Assembly: GCA_018883245.1 (NCBI GenBank) | Contig: VEQL01000002.1 | Span: 1 to 64,000 of the forward strand | From: Chthoniobacterales bacterium | Lineage (GTDB): Bacteria > Verrucomicrobiota > Verrucomicrobiia > Chthoniobacterales > JACTMZ01 | Length of the DNA stretch: 64,000 nt | Reading direction: 5' to 3' | The notes under the pieces: generated by a model | Database searches by the model: none | What the model saw: the letters and a program-made list of their open reading frames with translations, nothing else | Told to the model about the DNA's origin: nothing | In this document: one piece after another, positions 25,685 to 34,010 of the stretch | How positions within the stretch are numbered: position 1 is the first letter of the stretch | Layout of the letters: each line of letters begins with the position of its first letter | Program-made: the position numbers and the translations under genes

Positions 25685-26130
25685 GGCTGGAACTTCTCCG
25701 TGCCGGTGACGACCATGGTCACGGGACCCTGCAGGTGGCTTGACCGCGTGTTGACGTCGAATTGTAGCTGGCGTCCGGTGATCTGCACGTTCTCGCCCTT
25801 GATGGTGGAAGAGCTGCTGCCGGTGAGCAGATTTTTCGTGCGGTCGAAAACCGCCTTGCCGAGGACGACTTCGAGCGTGGGTTTTTGCGGATCGTCCTCG
25901 AAAATCTCGATCGTCATGTCGTCGAAGTTGAACTGGTCGTGGCTGGCCCGTTCGGCCTGGGAGGCGTTCATGCGAAGGCTCAGTTTTCCCTGGGCGTTGA
26001 AGTGGGGGACACGGATGTCCTTTACGCTTTGCCCGATGTTGACCGGGATGTCCACGGGGCCCGAGGCGTCCTGCGCGCGTGCCGCGGCGAGGAACAAAAA
26101 GCCGGTGATGAGCGCGCTCTTAAAGTGCAT
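25681..26130 (-). CDS. lptC: LptC-like periplasmic LPS transport protein
   Basis: A 149-residue secreted protein beginning at the ATG at 26130 (MHFKSALITGFLFLAAARAQ, which looks like a cleavable signal rather than the usual retained anchor). The OstA-type strand pattern follows: PHFNAQGKLSLRMNASQAER, DDMTIEIFEDD and FDRTKNLLTGSSSSTIKGEN, ending QLQFDVNTRSSHLQGPV. The location before lptA and the fold suggest LptC or a second OstA protein; the lack of a clear lasting membrane helix makes this assignment less sure. The frame reaches 26319, but that part overlaps kdsA. Confidence 0.7.
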   Translation of the reverse strand: MHFKSALITGFLFLAAARAQDASGPVDIPVNIGQSVKDIRVPHFNAQGKLSLRMNASQAERASHDQFNFDDMTIEIFEDDPQKPTLEVVLGKAVFDRTKNLLTGSSSSTIKGENVQITGRQLQFDVNTRSSHLQGPVTMVVTGTEKFQP

Positions 26131-26935
26131 GGCGGATCGCTGCCAGTTTGCGCAGAAGGCCGGGCAACTGCGCGAGAGGAATCTGGTTGGGGCCGTCGGA
26201 GGGCGCCTTCGCCGGATTTTCGTGGGTCTCCAGAAAAACACCCGAAGCTCCGGCCGCCACGGCCGCGCACGCCAGAACCGGCGCCAGACGGCCGTCACCG
26301 GTCGTCCTGTCGCCGCCACCCCCGGGCCTTTGCACGGAGTGTGTCGCGTCGAAGATCACGTGATAGCCCTGCTCCTGCACCCACGGGATCGATCGCATGT
26401 CGGCAACCAAGTTGTTGTAGCCGAAAGTCGTGCCGCGCTCCGTGAAGCAGAACTTCCGGCATCCCTCCGCGAGCAGTTTGTCCGCGATGGGCTTCACCTC
26501 CCAGGGCGAGAGGAACTGTCCCTTTTTGACGTTCACCGCCCTGCCGCTGCGGGCCGCGGCGCTGATGAGGTCCGTTTGCCTGCACAAAAACGCCGGGATC
26601 TGCAGCAGATCGACATGGTCCGCGGCGATCTCGACCTCCTGCGGCGAGTGCACGTCCGTGGTCACCGGAATGCCGAATTCTTCGCGTATGGCGGCGAGGA
26701 TACGGCAGCCTTCCTCCGGCCCGGGCCCCCGGAACGAGCGTCCGGATGTGCGGTTGGCTTTGTCGTAGGAGGCCTTGAAAACGAACGGAAGGCCGAGACG
26801 CGCAGTGATTGTGACCAGACGGGCGGCCGTCCGGCGCGCTGCCTTCTCGCTCTCGATCACGCACGGGCCGAGAATCAAGGCGAGTTCCTTGCCGCCGAAC
26901 GTGACATGGCCGACTTTGAAAGGTTTGCCTTTCAT
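26120..26935 (-). CDS. kdsA: 2-dehydro-3-deoxyphosphooctonate aldolase (Kdo-8-P synthase)
   Basis: A 271-residue enzyme that joins PEP and arabinose-5-phosphate to make Kdo-8-phosphate for the LPS inner core. Visible: LILGPCVIESEK (Cys25 at the position of the metal ligand of metal-dependent forms, where E. coli has Asn), FKASYDKANRTS, DVHSPQE, the PEP-site LLQIPAFLCRQTD, NVKKGQFLSP and FDATHSVQRPGGG. It is followed by lptC with 11 bases of overlap and preceded by waaA, so Kdo synthesis, Kdo transfer and LPS export lie in one run. Confidence 0.95.
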   Translation of the reverse strand: MKGKPFKVGHVTFGGKELALILGPCVIESEKAARRTAARLVTITARLGLPFVFKASYDKANRTSGRSFRGPGPEEGCRILAAIREEFGIPVTTDVHSPQEVEIAADHVDLLQIPAFLCRQTDLISAAARSGRAVNVKKGQFLSPWEVKPIADKLLAEGCRKFCFTERGTTFGYNNLVADMRSIPWVQEQGYHVIFDATHSVQRPGGGGDRTTGDGRLAPVLACAAVAAGASGVFLETHENPAKAPSDGPNQIPLAQLPGLLRKLAAIRHAL

Positions 26936-26967
26936 CCGCGCGAACTTACACGCAGCGGGCGGCGGAG

Positions 26968-28257
26968 TCACTCCCGTTGAACTGCCGCCTCGATGAGATC
27001 GGCAGTCCGGGCGACCGCGCCGCGGTGCGGTTTGAGCGCGAGCAGGGCTGCTTCGGTAGTTTTTTTTCTCAGGTCGCCATCGGCAAGTTGGCTCCGGAAG
27101 GCTTCCAGCAACGAATCTTCGCCGGAAACTTCGACCGCCCCGCCCAACTTCAGGAGGTTGTCGCGAAGGTCGGCGAAATTTTCCATGTGCGGCCCGAAAT
27201 TGACGGGCCGTCCGGCCATGATCGCTTCCACCGGGTTCTGCCCGCCGCGCCCCGTGATACTTTTTCCGATGAACACGCAGTCCGCGCAGGCATACCAATC
27301 GCGCAGTTCGCCGGTGGTATCCACCAGCAAGACGTCGGGTCCGGAGCCATCAGGTGCCGCACTGCGCAAGGCCACGCGCAGGTCGCCGGCAGAAAGCTCG
27401 GCGACGATCTCGCTTGCGCGCTCCGCATGGCGGGGAACCAAGATCAGCTTCACGCGGGGAAACGCGGTCTTGAGCCGCCGCAACACTGCGGTCATCAGGG
27501 CTTCTTCGCCGCGGTGCGTGCTGCCGGCGAGGATTACAGGGTCCGAGGCGCCGAAGCCCCATGCCGTCAAGATCGGCCGGAAGTCGCGCGGCGCGCTGTT
27601 GCTGTCCGCCGGATCAAATTTCACGCTTCCGGTCACGTGCAGGCGCGAAGCCGGAACACCGAGCCGGCGCCAGAGTTCCGTGTGTCCGGGTTCCTGCAGT
27701 CCGATCGCCGAGAGATGGCGGGTGGCGGCCTTCACGATCGGCGCAAAGCGCAGCAGGCGGCGTTCGGAGCGGGGAGAGACGCGGGCGTTGATCAAGAGGA
27801 TCGGTATCTGGCGGCGCGAAGCGTCCCATATGAAATTGGGCCACATCTCGCTCTCGGTCAGAACCACCGCGCGCGGCCGAACGGTGTCGAATGCACGGCG
27901 CACGAAAGCCGCGACGTCGAGCGGTCCGTAGATCGCAACCAGCCAATCCTTCTGCTTGGAGAGCGCGATGGCGTGGGCCGTGGATGTCGTGTTGGAGATC
28001 ACGAAATGCCAGTCCGGGTGCCTGCGGTGCAATTCGTCGATGACTTTCAAGGCCACGAGCAATTCGCCGACGCTGACTGCATGGACCCAAATCCAATCGC
28101 CATTTCCGAACCTCACCCTGATTTCCGGCGAATACCGCGCGAACCGTTGTCCGAAATCCTGCTTGAATCCTCCGCGCCGGAACATGCGGACCAAGTAGCG
28201 CGGGAGGGCGACGATGAGCCCGAGCGGCAGAAGGAAATTGTAGAGGAACCGGATCAT
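26968..28257 (-). CDS. waaA: 3-deoxy-D-manno-octulosonic acid transferase
   Basis: A 429-residue membrane-anchored glycosyltransferase that adds Kdo to lipid A precursor. The N-terminal anchor FLYNFLLPLGLIVALPRYLV is followed by the acceptor-binding GGFKQDFGQRFARY, WVHAVSVGELLVA, LTESEMWPNFIWDA, the N-terminal NARVSPRSERR, then the GT-B second half with GSTHRGEEALM and HAERASEIV, and the nucleotide-sugar loop GRGGQNPVEAIMAGRPV. The ATG at 28257 lies in an ATGA overlap with the rsmD stop; the longer upstream frame belongs to rsmD antiphase. Confidence 0.95.
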   Translation of the reverse strand: MIRFLYNFLLPLGLIVALPRYLVRMFRRGGFKQDFGQRFARYSPEIRVRFGNGDWIWVHAVSVGELLVALKVIDELHRRHPDWHFVISNTTSTAHAIALSKQKDWLVAIYGPLDVAAFVRRAFDTVRPRAVVLTESEMWPNFIWDASRRQIPILLINARVSPRSERRLLRFAPIVKAATRHLSAIGLQEPGHTELWRRLGVPASRLHVTGSVKFDPADSNSAPRDFRPILTAWGFGASDPVILAGSTHRGEEALMTAVLRRLKTAFPRVKLILVPRHAERASEIVAELSAGDLRVALRSAAPDGSGPDVLLVDTTGELRDWYACADCVFIGKSITGRGGQNPVEAIMAGRPVNFGPHMENFADLRDNLLKLGGAVEVSGEDSLLEAFRSQLADGDLRKKTTEAALLALKPHRGAVARTADLIEAAVQRE

Positions 28258-28808
28258 CAGGCGTGGCGTTTGCGGTAAAACGCGACCCAAGCCTGCCCGT
28301 AACGCTTGTTGCGGAGCAACTCCCAAGCGCCGGTCTCCGGCGGCGGTTCGATCGGCAACTCGACGACAAAGATCGCGTGCAAGGCCGCGCACGCGGCGAA
28401 TTTCGCGTCGGCGAGCAGTGACACGGGATGCGCTGCATCCGCAGGATCGAGGGCAAACGGCGGATCGGCGAAGATCAGGTCGAGTGATTGCGGCGAGGCC
28501 GTGGCGATGAATGATGCCACGTCCTGCTGGCGCACGTTTCCGTCGAGCTTGGCGCGCCGGAGATTCTCCCGGATGGCGGCGACGGATTTGCGGTTGCTGT
28601 CCACGAACATGCAGGACGCCGCACCCCGGCTCAGGGCCTCCAGACCGATGGCGCCGCTTCCCGCGAACAAGTCGGCAACCCGCGCGCCGACGACCGCCTC
28701 GCCGAGACTCGAGAAGACGGCACCGCGCACGCGGTCCATCATCGGTCGTGCCACGCCTGCGGGGCATTCCAGGCGCAATCCTCCCGCCGTGCCGGCAATG
28801 ATCCGCAT
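28257..28808 (-). CDS. rsmD: 16S rRNA (guanine-966-N2)-methyltransferase RsmD
   Basis: A 183-residue SAM methyltransferase that modifies G966 of 16S rRNA. The signatures are MRIIAGTAGGLRLECP at the start, RPMMDRVRGAVFSSLGE, ADLFAGSGAIGLEALSRGA (SAM loop) and LIFADPPFAL for the catalytic [DN]PP[FY]. The methionine at 28808 gives the family length; a longer upstream frame overlaps the AsmA-like gene. It overlaps waaA by ATGA. Confidence 0.95.
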   Translation of the reverse strand: MRIIAGTAGGLRLECPAGVARPMMDRVRGAVFSSLGEAVVGARVADLFAGSGAIGLEALSRGAASCMFVDSNRKSVAAIRENLRRAKLDGNVRQQDVASFIATASPQSLDLIFADPPFALDPADAAHPVSLLADAKFAACAALHAIFVVELPIEPPPETGAWELLRNKRYGQAWVAFYRKRHA

Positions 28809-28810
28809 GG

Positions 28811-30187
28811 TCAGGGCGCGCCGATAAGGTTGAGGAAAAGCTCGCCGACGCGCCCGCCTGCGCCGCCCCCGAAAAGGCTCGAGGCCAGATTGCTGCTCGG
28901 TTTCTCGAGTGTTCCCGTCACGCGGAAGCGGACCTCGTGATACCCGGAAAAACTCTCGCGGTTGCTCTCCGGAATTTCCCGCCGCGTCAACGATGTCAGT
29001 CGTGCTGCAACGGGCGGACTGAGCAGCAGGTGGCCGCGCAGATCGAGCGTGCCCGTGCGCGTCACGGTGCCCGACAGCTCGACGGCGAATTCCTCCGCGC
29101 GCAGCCAGATCGGTTCGATGTGCAGAAGGTCGTCGTCGAGACGAAGATCGGCCGTGGCTTCCTTCAAGTTGACCCCGCGCGCCTCGCGGATCCCCAAGAT
29201 CTCGCCGAGCCCCTGCAGATAAGGCGACGGAACAAGCCGCCCCTCGTCGATTTTTACCCGGCCATGACCCGCGACCGTGCGGCCCGGAGCATTGCGGCCC
29301 TCGAGTTCGACGTCCGTGGAAAGGCGACCCTCGATCCGCGTTCCGCCGAACGACGAGGGCAGAGTGAGACGCGCCATGTCCAGCCCGTCCAGGCGCAGCG
29401 ACCATCGGTAAGGCGAGCCTTCCTGCTTCGTGGCGATGCGTCCGCTGCCGGAGAGCGCCCCGCCGGACACATCCCCGCGGATATCCGGAAAAGAAAGATT
29501 GCCGCCATCGAGGGCGAAGCCCGACTCGAGTCCCGTCGCGACAAGCAGCCCCGCGAGCACTGCTTCGGGAATTCCCGCGGTTCCCTTGGCGTCACCGTTC
29601 GCATCGAGCGAAGCCGACGCAGTGATGCCGTCCGCGTCGAGCAATGGCCAGCCGTCGCGGTTCTCGAAGACCATGCGCGAACGCAACACTTGCAACTGTT
29701 CGACCCGCACCTCGAACGGCGCCGCGGTTTCCTGAGCGGGCTCCGCAGCGGGAGTGGTCGCGGCGGCGGGCGAGCCGGCCGGCATCGGCTTCGCGTCCAA
29801 AGCGCGACGCGGGATCCGCCATTGCCCCCCGGAATTCTGGCGCCATGTAACCACCGCTTCTTTGAGACAGACGCTGCTGACCACAAATTGCCTCCTCAGG
29901 AGCGGTGCCAGGCGGAAGCGGATCTGGAACTCTGAAGCCTCGACGAAGTTCACACCGGCGTTGACCATGTCCGGTATGACGATCCCTCGAAGGCGGATAC
30001 CGTCCCATGGCGTGTAAAAAGTGCTGCGCACGGTAAGGGGAAGGCCGATGGTGTCCATGGCCGCCTTGCGCAACTCGCTCTGCATCGCGGCCGATTGCAG
30101 CTGCACGTTGACGGCAACGACCGCCACGGCGATCAACAGAATGATCGCCGACAGCGCATACAGACACGGCCGGAGGAAGGGCGGCAT
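28811..30187 (-). CDS. AsmA-like periplasmic protein
   Basis: A 458-residue protein with one N-terminal membrane helix (LYALSAIILLIAVAVVAVNV) and a beta-rich periplasmic body in the AsmA style: GLPLTVRSTFYTPWDGIRLR near the start, repeated strands such as VEQLQVLRSRMVFENRDGWP, and a C-terminal segment ADLRLDDDLLHIEPIWLRAE then FAVELSGTVTRTGTLDLRGH. An alanine/proline spacer of about 25 residues lies at about 135-160. It heads the minus-strand LPS run, ending 3 bases before rsmD, so it may affect envelope lipid transport; no substrate can be inferred. Confidence 0.7.
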   Translation of the reverse strand: MPPFLRPCLYALSAIILLIAVAVVAVNVQLQSAAMQSELRKAAMDTIGLPLTVRSTFYTPWDGIRLRGIVIPDMVNAGVNFVEASEFQIRFRLAPLLRRQFVVSSVCLKEAVVTWRQNSGGQWRIPRRALDAKPMPAGSPAAATTPAAEPAQETAAPFEVRVEQLQVLRSRMVFENRDGWPLLDADGITASASLDANGDAKGTAGIPEAVLAGLLVATGLESGFALDGGNLSFPDIRGDVSGGALSGSGRIATKQEGSPYRWSLRLDGLDMARLTLPSSFGGTRIEGRLSTDVELEGRNAPGRTVAGHGRVKIDEGRLVPSPYLQGLGEILGIREARGVNLKEATADLRLDDDLLHIEPIWLRAEEFAVELSGTVTRTGTLDLRGHLLLSPPVAARLTSLTRREIPESNRESFSGYHEVRFRVTGTLEKPSSNLASSLFGGGAGGRVGELFLNLIGAP

Positions 30188-30273
30188 TGGTCGGAAAGAC
30201 TAACGCAACGGCAAGAGATGCAAAGAGCCAACCGTGCGTTGTCGCACTGACGGCCGGCTGATAGACTCGTCCG

Positions 30274-31020
30274 GTGGATGCGTTGAGAGAAAAATTCCGC
30301 ATGGCGCCGGCGACGGTGATTTTGGCGGCGAGTCTTGTTGCTTGCTTCGTTCTCGAAGTGCTTCTGGCCGGAGGCAGCCGCGGGCTGGTGCTCGGGCGCT
30401 TTTCGCTGAGCGGCGACGCCTTGGCCCGGGGCGACTGGTGGACACTTGTCACGCACATGTTCATCCATGGTAGCCTGCTTCACCTGATCGTCAATGTGCT
30501 CGGGCTCTGGTTTGTCGGACCGGAGGTCGAATTCCTTCTCGGACGCGCGAAATATCTCGTGCTTTATCTCGTGTCGGGAATATCCGGCGGGCTTCTCCAG
30601 ACGGCATTCGCCGCGTCCGACTCCGAATTGATCGGTGCGTCCGGCGCGGTTTGCGGCATTCTTTTGTCCTTCACCACGGCTTATCCGGATGCCCCCCTGC
30701 AAGCGCTGCTGTTCTTTGTCCTCCCCGTGAGGATGAAGGCGAAAACGCTCGGCCGCGGTGTCATAGTCGTCTCTTTTCTTTGTGCCGTGCTGCGGATTTT
30801 TCCGCGCATCGGGCATCTCGCGCATCTCGGCGGCGCGCTGGCCGGTGCCGCGCTGACCAAATGGTGGGTGCCCGCAATCGTGCCGCCAAGGTCGCGGTCC
30901 GGTGATCGTTCCGCATTGGACGATGTGCTTCGACGGGTGATGGAAGAGGGGATCGAGGGCCTTTCCCCCGCCGAGCGGCGGATTCTGGAGAAGCTGGATC
31001 GGCGCCGAGGAGATCGCTGA
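30274..31020 (+). CDS. Rhomboid-family intramembrane serine protease
   Basis: A 248-residue membrane protein with six or so hydrophobic segments. TM2 has HMFIHGSLLHLIVNVLGLW (the rhomboid HxxxxHxxxN pattern), TM4 has ELIGASGAVCGIL with the catalytic Ser in GASG, and TM6 has IGHLAHLGGALAG with the catalytic His. It cleaves membrane helices; the substrate is unknown. The C-terminal soluble region of about 60 residues (DDVLRRVMEEGIEGLSPAER) is charged. The start may be the GTG at 30274 or the ATG at 30301, which has GAGAGA upstream. Confidence 0.9.
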   Translation: MDALREKFRMAPATVILAASLVACFVLEVLLAGGSRGLVLGRFSLSGDALARGDWWTLVTHMFIHGSLLHLIVNVLGLWFVGPEVEFLLGRAKYLVLYLVSGISGGLLQTAFAASDSELIGASGAVCGILLSFTTAYPDAPLQALLFFVLPVRMKAKTLGRGVIVVSFLCAVLRIFPRIGHLAHLGGALAGAALTKWWVPAIVPPRSRSGDRSALDDVLRRVMEEGIEGLSPAERRILEKLDRRRGDR

Positions 31021-31026
31021 GAGAAA

Positions 31027-31254
31027 TCAACCGGCGTCCGCTTGATCCATGCGGACTTCATCGAGGGCCGCGCTTGCGGAATCCAGTGCTGCACAGGCTT
31101 CGTCGAGCGAACCCAAAGCCGCGGTCAGCGGTGATGCCTTGGCCCGCGGCAAATCCCCGAGGGCAAGACGTGCGCCCGTGATAGCGTTGTGGGCCTGTTG
31201 GATGCAGCGATCCGCGGCGCGCAGCCGTTTGGCCCGAGGGTCGAGAGAGTTCAT
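31027..31254 (-). CDS. Small helical protein of unknown function
   Basis: A 75-residue, alanine- and leucine-rich protein with no recognised motif (DEACAALDSASAALDEVRMD in its second half). It is predicted by eye to be two amphipathic helices. It starts 24 bases downstream of the aminotransferase stop on the same strand and ends 6 bases from the convergent rhomboid gene. The ribosome-binding site is weak. Its placement inside an otherwise filled gap is the main support. Confidence 0.4.
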   Translation of the reverse strand: MNSLDPRAKRLRAADRCIQQAHNAITGARLALGDLPRAKASPLTAALGSLDEACAALDSASAALDEVRMDQADAG

Positions 31255-31278
31255 GGAAAAGGTCGCGTCAAGAGCGGT

Positions 31279-32619
31279 TCACAACCGGCCGAAGCATTCA
31301 TCGAGCACATCCAAAAGAAAATCCGCATCGGCTTCGTTCACGCACATGGGCGGGGCGATGCGGAGGGTTTGTCCGCGGAGGCCGCCCTTGCCGAGGAGCA
31401 ATCCTAGATCGCGCGCTGTTTCGAGAACCTGTGCGCACTCGGCGGTCCCCGGTTCTTTCGTCGAGCGGTCTTTGACAAGCTCGATGCCTTGCATCAGTCC
31501 GCGCCCGCGGACGTCGCCGATGGCCTTGTGTTTGGCCTTGAGTTTCGCGAGGCCCGCGGAAATGCGTCGGCCAACCTTGTGCGCGTTGTCTTGCAGGTTT
31601 TCCGCTTCAATCACTTCAAGAACGGCTTTGCCGATGGCGCTGGCGACCGGGTTGCCGCCGAACGTGTTGAAATGCACTTTGCCGACAAGCGACGCGGCGA
31701 TCTGCGGCGTGGTGACCACGGCGGCCAGAGGGAAGCCGTTTCCGATGCCTTTCGCCATGGTGACGATGTCCGGAACCACGCCTTGGGTCTCGAAGCCCCA
31801 GTAGTGGGAACCGAGGCGTCCGAAGCCGGTTTGGACTTCGTCCGCAATACAGAGACCGCCCGCCGCCTTCACATGTGCGTAAGCATGCTTGAGATACCCG
31901 CTGGGAAACTCCACGAAGCCGCCGACACCCTGCATGGATTCCGCAATGAACGCGGCGACTTTTCCGGGAGTTGCCGAGTCGATCAAGTCTCCCACGTCGC
32001 CGGCATACTTGGCGCCGGCTTCCGGATCGTCCGAGCCCCACGGCCCCCGGTAAGGGTAGGGAGCGACGGCTTGGTGCACCCCAAAGCTATGCGGCACATT
32101 GTATTTCCAAGTGCTTTGGCCGGTGACTCCCATCCCCGAGAAGTTGCCGCCGTGGTAGGCGTTGCGGAGTGAAATAACATCGTAATTTCCCGTGTGAACC
32201 CGCGCCATGAGCAGCGCAAGGTCGTTGGCCTCCGATCCCGAATTCACGAAGTAGCAGACTTTGAGATCGCCGGGCAGCTTGGACGCCAATTTCTCCGCGT
32301 ATTCCGCCACGTTGGGATGGAGATAAATCGTCGTCGTGTGTTGCAACATCTCCGATTGCCTCCCGGCCGCGGCGACGACGTGCGGATGGCAGTGGCCCAC
32401 GCTCACGGTGACGATGCCGCCGATGGCATCGAGGTAGCGCGTGCCCGCCTCGTCCCACACGTATTGCATCCGCCCCTCCACGATCATGAGGGGCTTTTTG
32501 TAGTAGAGAAAAATGCCGGGGTTCAGGAACTCCCTGCGCAATCGCAGCACCTCCTCCGGCGGCAGGCCTTCATAATGGCGTGGGGCATGACCGCATGGCG
32601 GCAACTCGGGGCATTTCAT
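31279..32619 (-). CDS. Class III PLP-dependent aminotransferase, AGXT2-like
   Basis: A 446-residue class III aminotransferase. Visible: [37 protein letters not shown] (PLP phosphate loop), [16 protein letters not shown], the cofactor Asp in [17 protein letters not shown], and the Schiff-base Lys in [17 protein letters not shown]. The overall pattern resembles alanine-glyoxylate aminotransferase 2/beta-alanine-pyruvate aminotransferases rather than ornithine or GABA enzymes. The exact amino donor is not decided by sequence. It is divergent from the DUF302 gene. Confidence 0.88.
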   Translation of the reverse strand: MKCPELPPCGHAPRHYEGLPPEEVLRLRREFLNPGIFLYYKKPLMIVEGRMQYVWDEAGTRYLDAIGGIVTVSVGHCHPHVVAAAGRQSEMLQHTTTIYLHPNVAEYAEKLASKLPGDLKVCYFVNSGSEANDLALLMARVHTGNYDVISLRNAYHGGNFSGMGVTGQSTWKYNVPHSFGVHQAVAPYPYRGPWGSDDPEAGAKYAGDVGDLIDSATPGKVAAFIAESMQGVGGFVEFPSGYLKHAYAHVKAAGGLCIADEVQTGFGRLGSHYWGFETQGVVPDIVTMAKGIGNGFPLAAVVTTPQIAASLVGKVHFNTFGGNPVASAIGKAVLEVIEAENLQDNAHKVGRRISAGLAKLKAKHKAIGDVRGRGLMQGIELVKDRSTKEPGTAECAQVLETARDLGLLLGKGGLRGQTLRIAPPMCVNEADADFLLDVLDECFGRL

Positions 32620-32747
32620 CGGGAAAGCGGATTTGCATGCACGCTACACGAAGGCGGCGAAAAGGCGAAGCTTGCGCAGCAAATCCCGCCTTCCGGCATT
32701 TTCGCGGCGGATTGCAGTCGCGGTGCCGGCCCGGTTAAACTCCACCC

Positions 32748-33176
32748 ATGAACAACCAGCAAACCTCACCCAACCCGGATTCCCCGGTTTTCAGTCGCAC
32801 GACGTCCACTCCGGCGGATGCTACGGCCGCGCGTTTGATGGAAGTTGCAAAGGAGAACGGTTTCGGCACGCTCCACAGCTACGATCTCAAGCAGATCCTA
32901 ACCTCCAAAGGTTTTCCGCAGACGAAAGCCTGTCACGTGCTTGAAGTTTGCAATCCCGCGCAGGCGAGCAAAGTTCTGGCGGCCGATTACGGCATGAACA
33001 TCATGCTTCCCTGCCGTATTTCGGTGTATGAAGACGATGGAAAGACGGTCATTGCGATGGCGCGCCCTGCCTCGCTGATCGGCCTTTTTGCGCCGAAGGC
33101 GGAACTGCAGGCCGTCGCGCGGGAGGTGGAGTCCACGATGGTGAAAATCATCGAGGATACGGCGGGCGGATCGTGA
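32748..33176 (+). CDS. DUF302-family protein
   Basis: A 142-residue cytoplasmic protein. The segment ARLMEVAKENGFGTLHSYDL, then CHVLEVCNPAQASKVLAADY and MLPCRISVYEDDGKTVIAMA, is the DUF302 alpha/beta pattern, in which CNP and LPCR are conserved. The function of the family is unknown, though its members often sit near metal or redox-stress genes. Here the neighbour is a TSUP exporter on the opposite strand, 48 bases away and convergent. Confidence 0.8.
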   Translation: MNNQQTSPNPDSPVFSRTTSTPADATAARLMEVAKENGFGTLHSYDLKQILTSKGFPQTKACHVLEVCNPAQASKVLAADYGMNIMLPCRISVYEDDGKTVIAMARPASLIGLFAPKAELQAVAREVESTMVKIIEDTAGGS

Positions 33177-33224
33177 TCTCTCCGAAGTTGCGGCGATCCG
33201 CCGCGCGCAAATCCGGACGAAGGC

Positions 33225-33977
33225 TCAGCCTGCGGACGCGATGAGTCTGATTGCGGCACCGATGGCAAAGCAGATCGTGATCCATTCGAACAGGCGTTGC
33301 GGCACGCGATGCAGCAGCATCCTCCCGGCGATGCCGCCGACAAGAACGACCGGCAGCAGTGCGAGGTCGAACAACAGCGACGGCAGTGTGATGAGCCCGA
33401 GTTGCGCGCTGAATGGCGCCTTTGAAATGTTCACGATCATGAAGAACCATGCCGCCGTCCCGACAAATGTCATTTTGTCCATGCGACGCGCGAGGAAGTA
33501 GAATGCGGTGACCGCACCGGCCGCGTTCGCGAGCATGGTGGTCACACCCGTCGCCAGCCCCGCGAACAGTCCCAAAAGCGGGTGCTCCGTCGCGCGGCGC
33601 ATCATGCCGGGGCAGCGCCGCTGCACGATGGTCAGCGCCATCAACCCGAGGATCAGCCATCCGAGCAACCGCGTGAACGCGCCGTCCGGGATCCGCGGCA
33701 TCAGCCACCAACCGATGACAATTCCTGCGAGCGTTGCGGGGAGAAGCCGGATGAGGTCGTTCCAGTTCGCGTGGCGCCGGTAGAAACGCACCGCAAGCAA
33801 GTCGGCAAAAATCATCAACGGCAGGAGGGCGCCCGTCGATTGCTTGGCCGGAAAAAGCAGGGCGAAGAGCGCGACGGAAACGATGCCGAGTCCTCCGAAG
33901 CCCGTCTTGGACATGCCGACGCAGAACGCAGCCCCGATGGCGATGGCCCAAGTGGAGAGTGAATGGAGGTCGGGCAC
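33225..33977 (-). CDS. TSUP-family (TauE/SafE) anion exporter
   Basis: A 250-residue membrane protein with about eight hydrophobic segments in two similar halves. The halves show the TSUP pattern: IAIGAAFCVGMSKTGFGGLG at the start of the first, and LGLFAGLATGVTTMLANAAG at the start of the second. Members export sulfite, sulfoacetate or other small organosulfur anions. The start is taken as the ATG at 33977; longer in-frame sequence overlaps the M20 peptidase. Specific substrate unknown. Confidence 0.85.
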   Translation of the reverse strand: MPDLHSLSTWAIAIGAAFCVGMSKTGFGGLGIVSVALFALLFPAKQSTGALLPLMIFADLLAVRFYRRHANWNDLIRLLPATLAGIVIGWWLMPRIPDGAFTRLLGWLILGLMALTIVQRRCPGMMRRATEHPLLGLFAGLATGVTTMLANAAGAVTAFYFLARRMDKMTFVGTAAWFFMIVNISKAPFSAQLGLITLPSLLFDLALLPVVLVGGIAGRMLLHRVPQRLFEWITICFAIGAAIRLIASAG

Positions 33978-34010
33978 GCTGCGGCGGAATAAGGCGGGGC
34001 CGGCTGGCGG

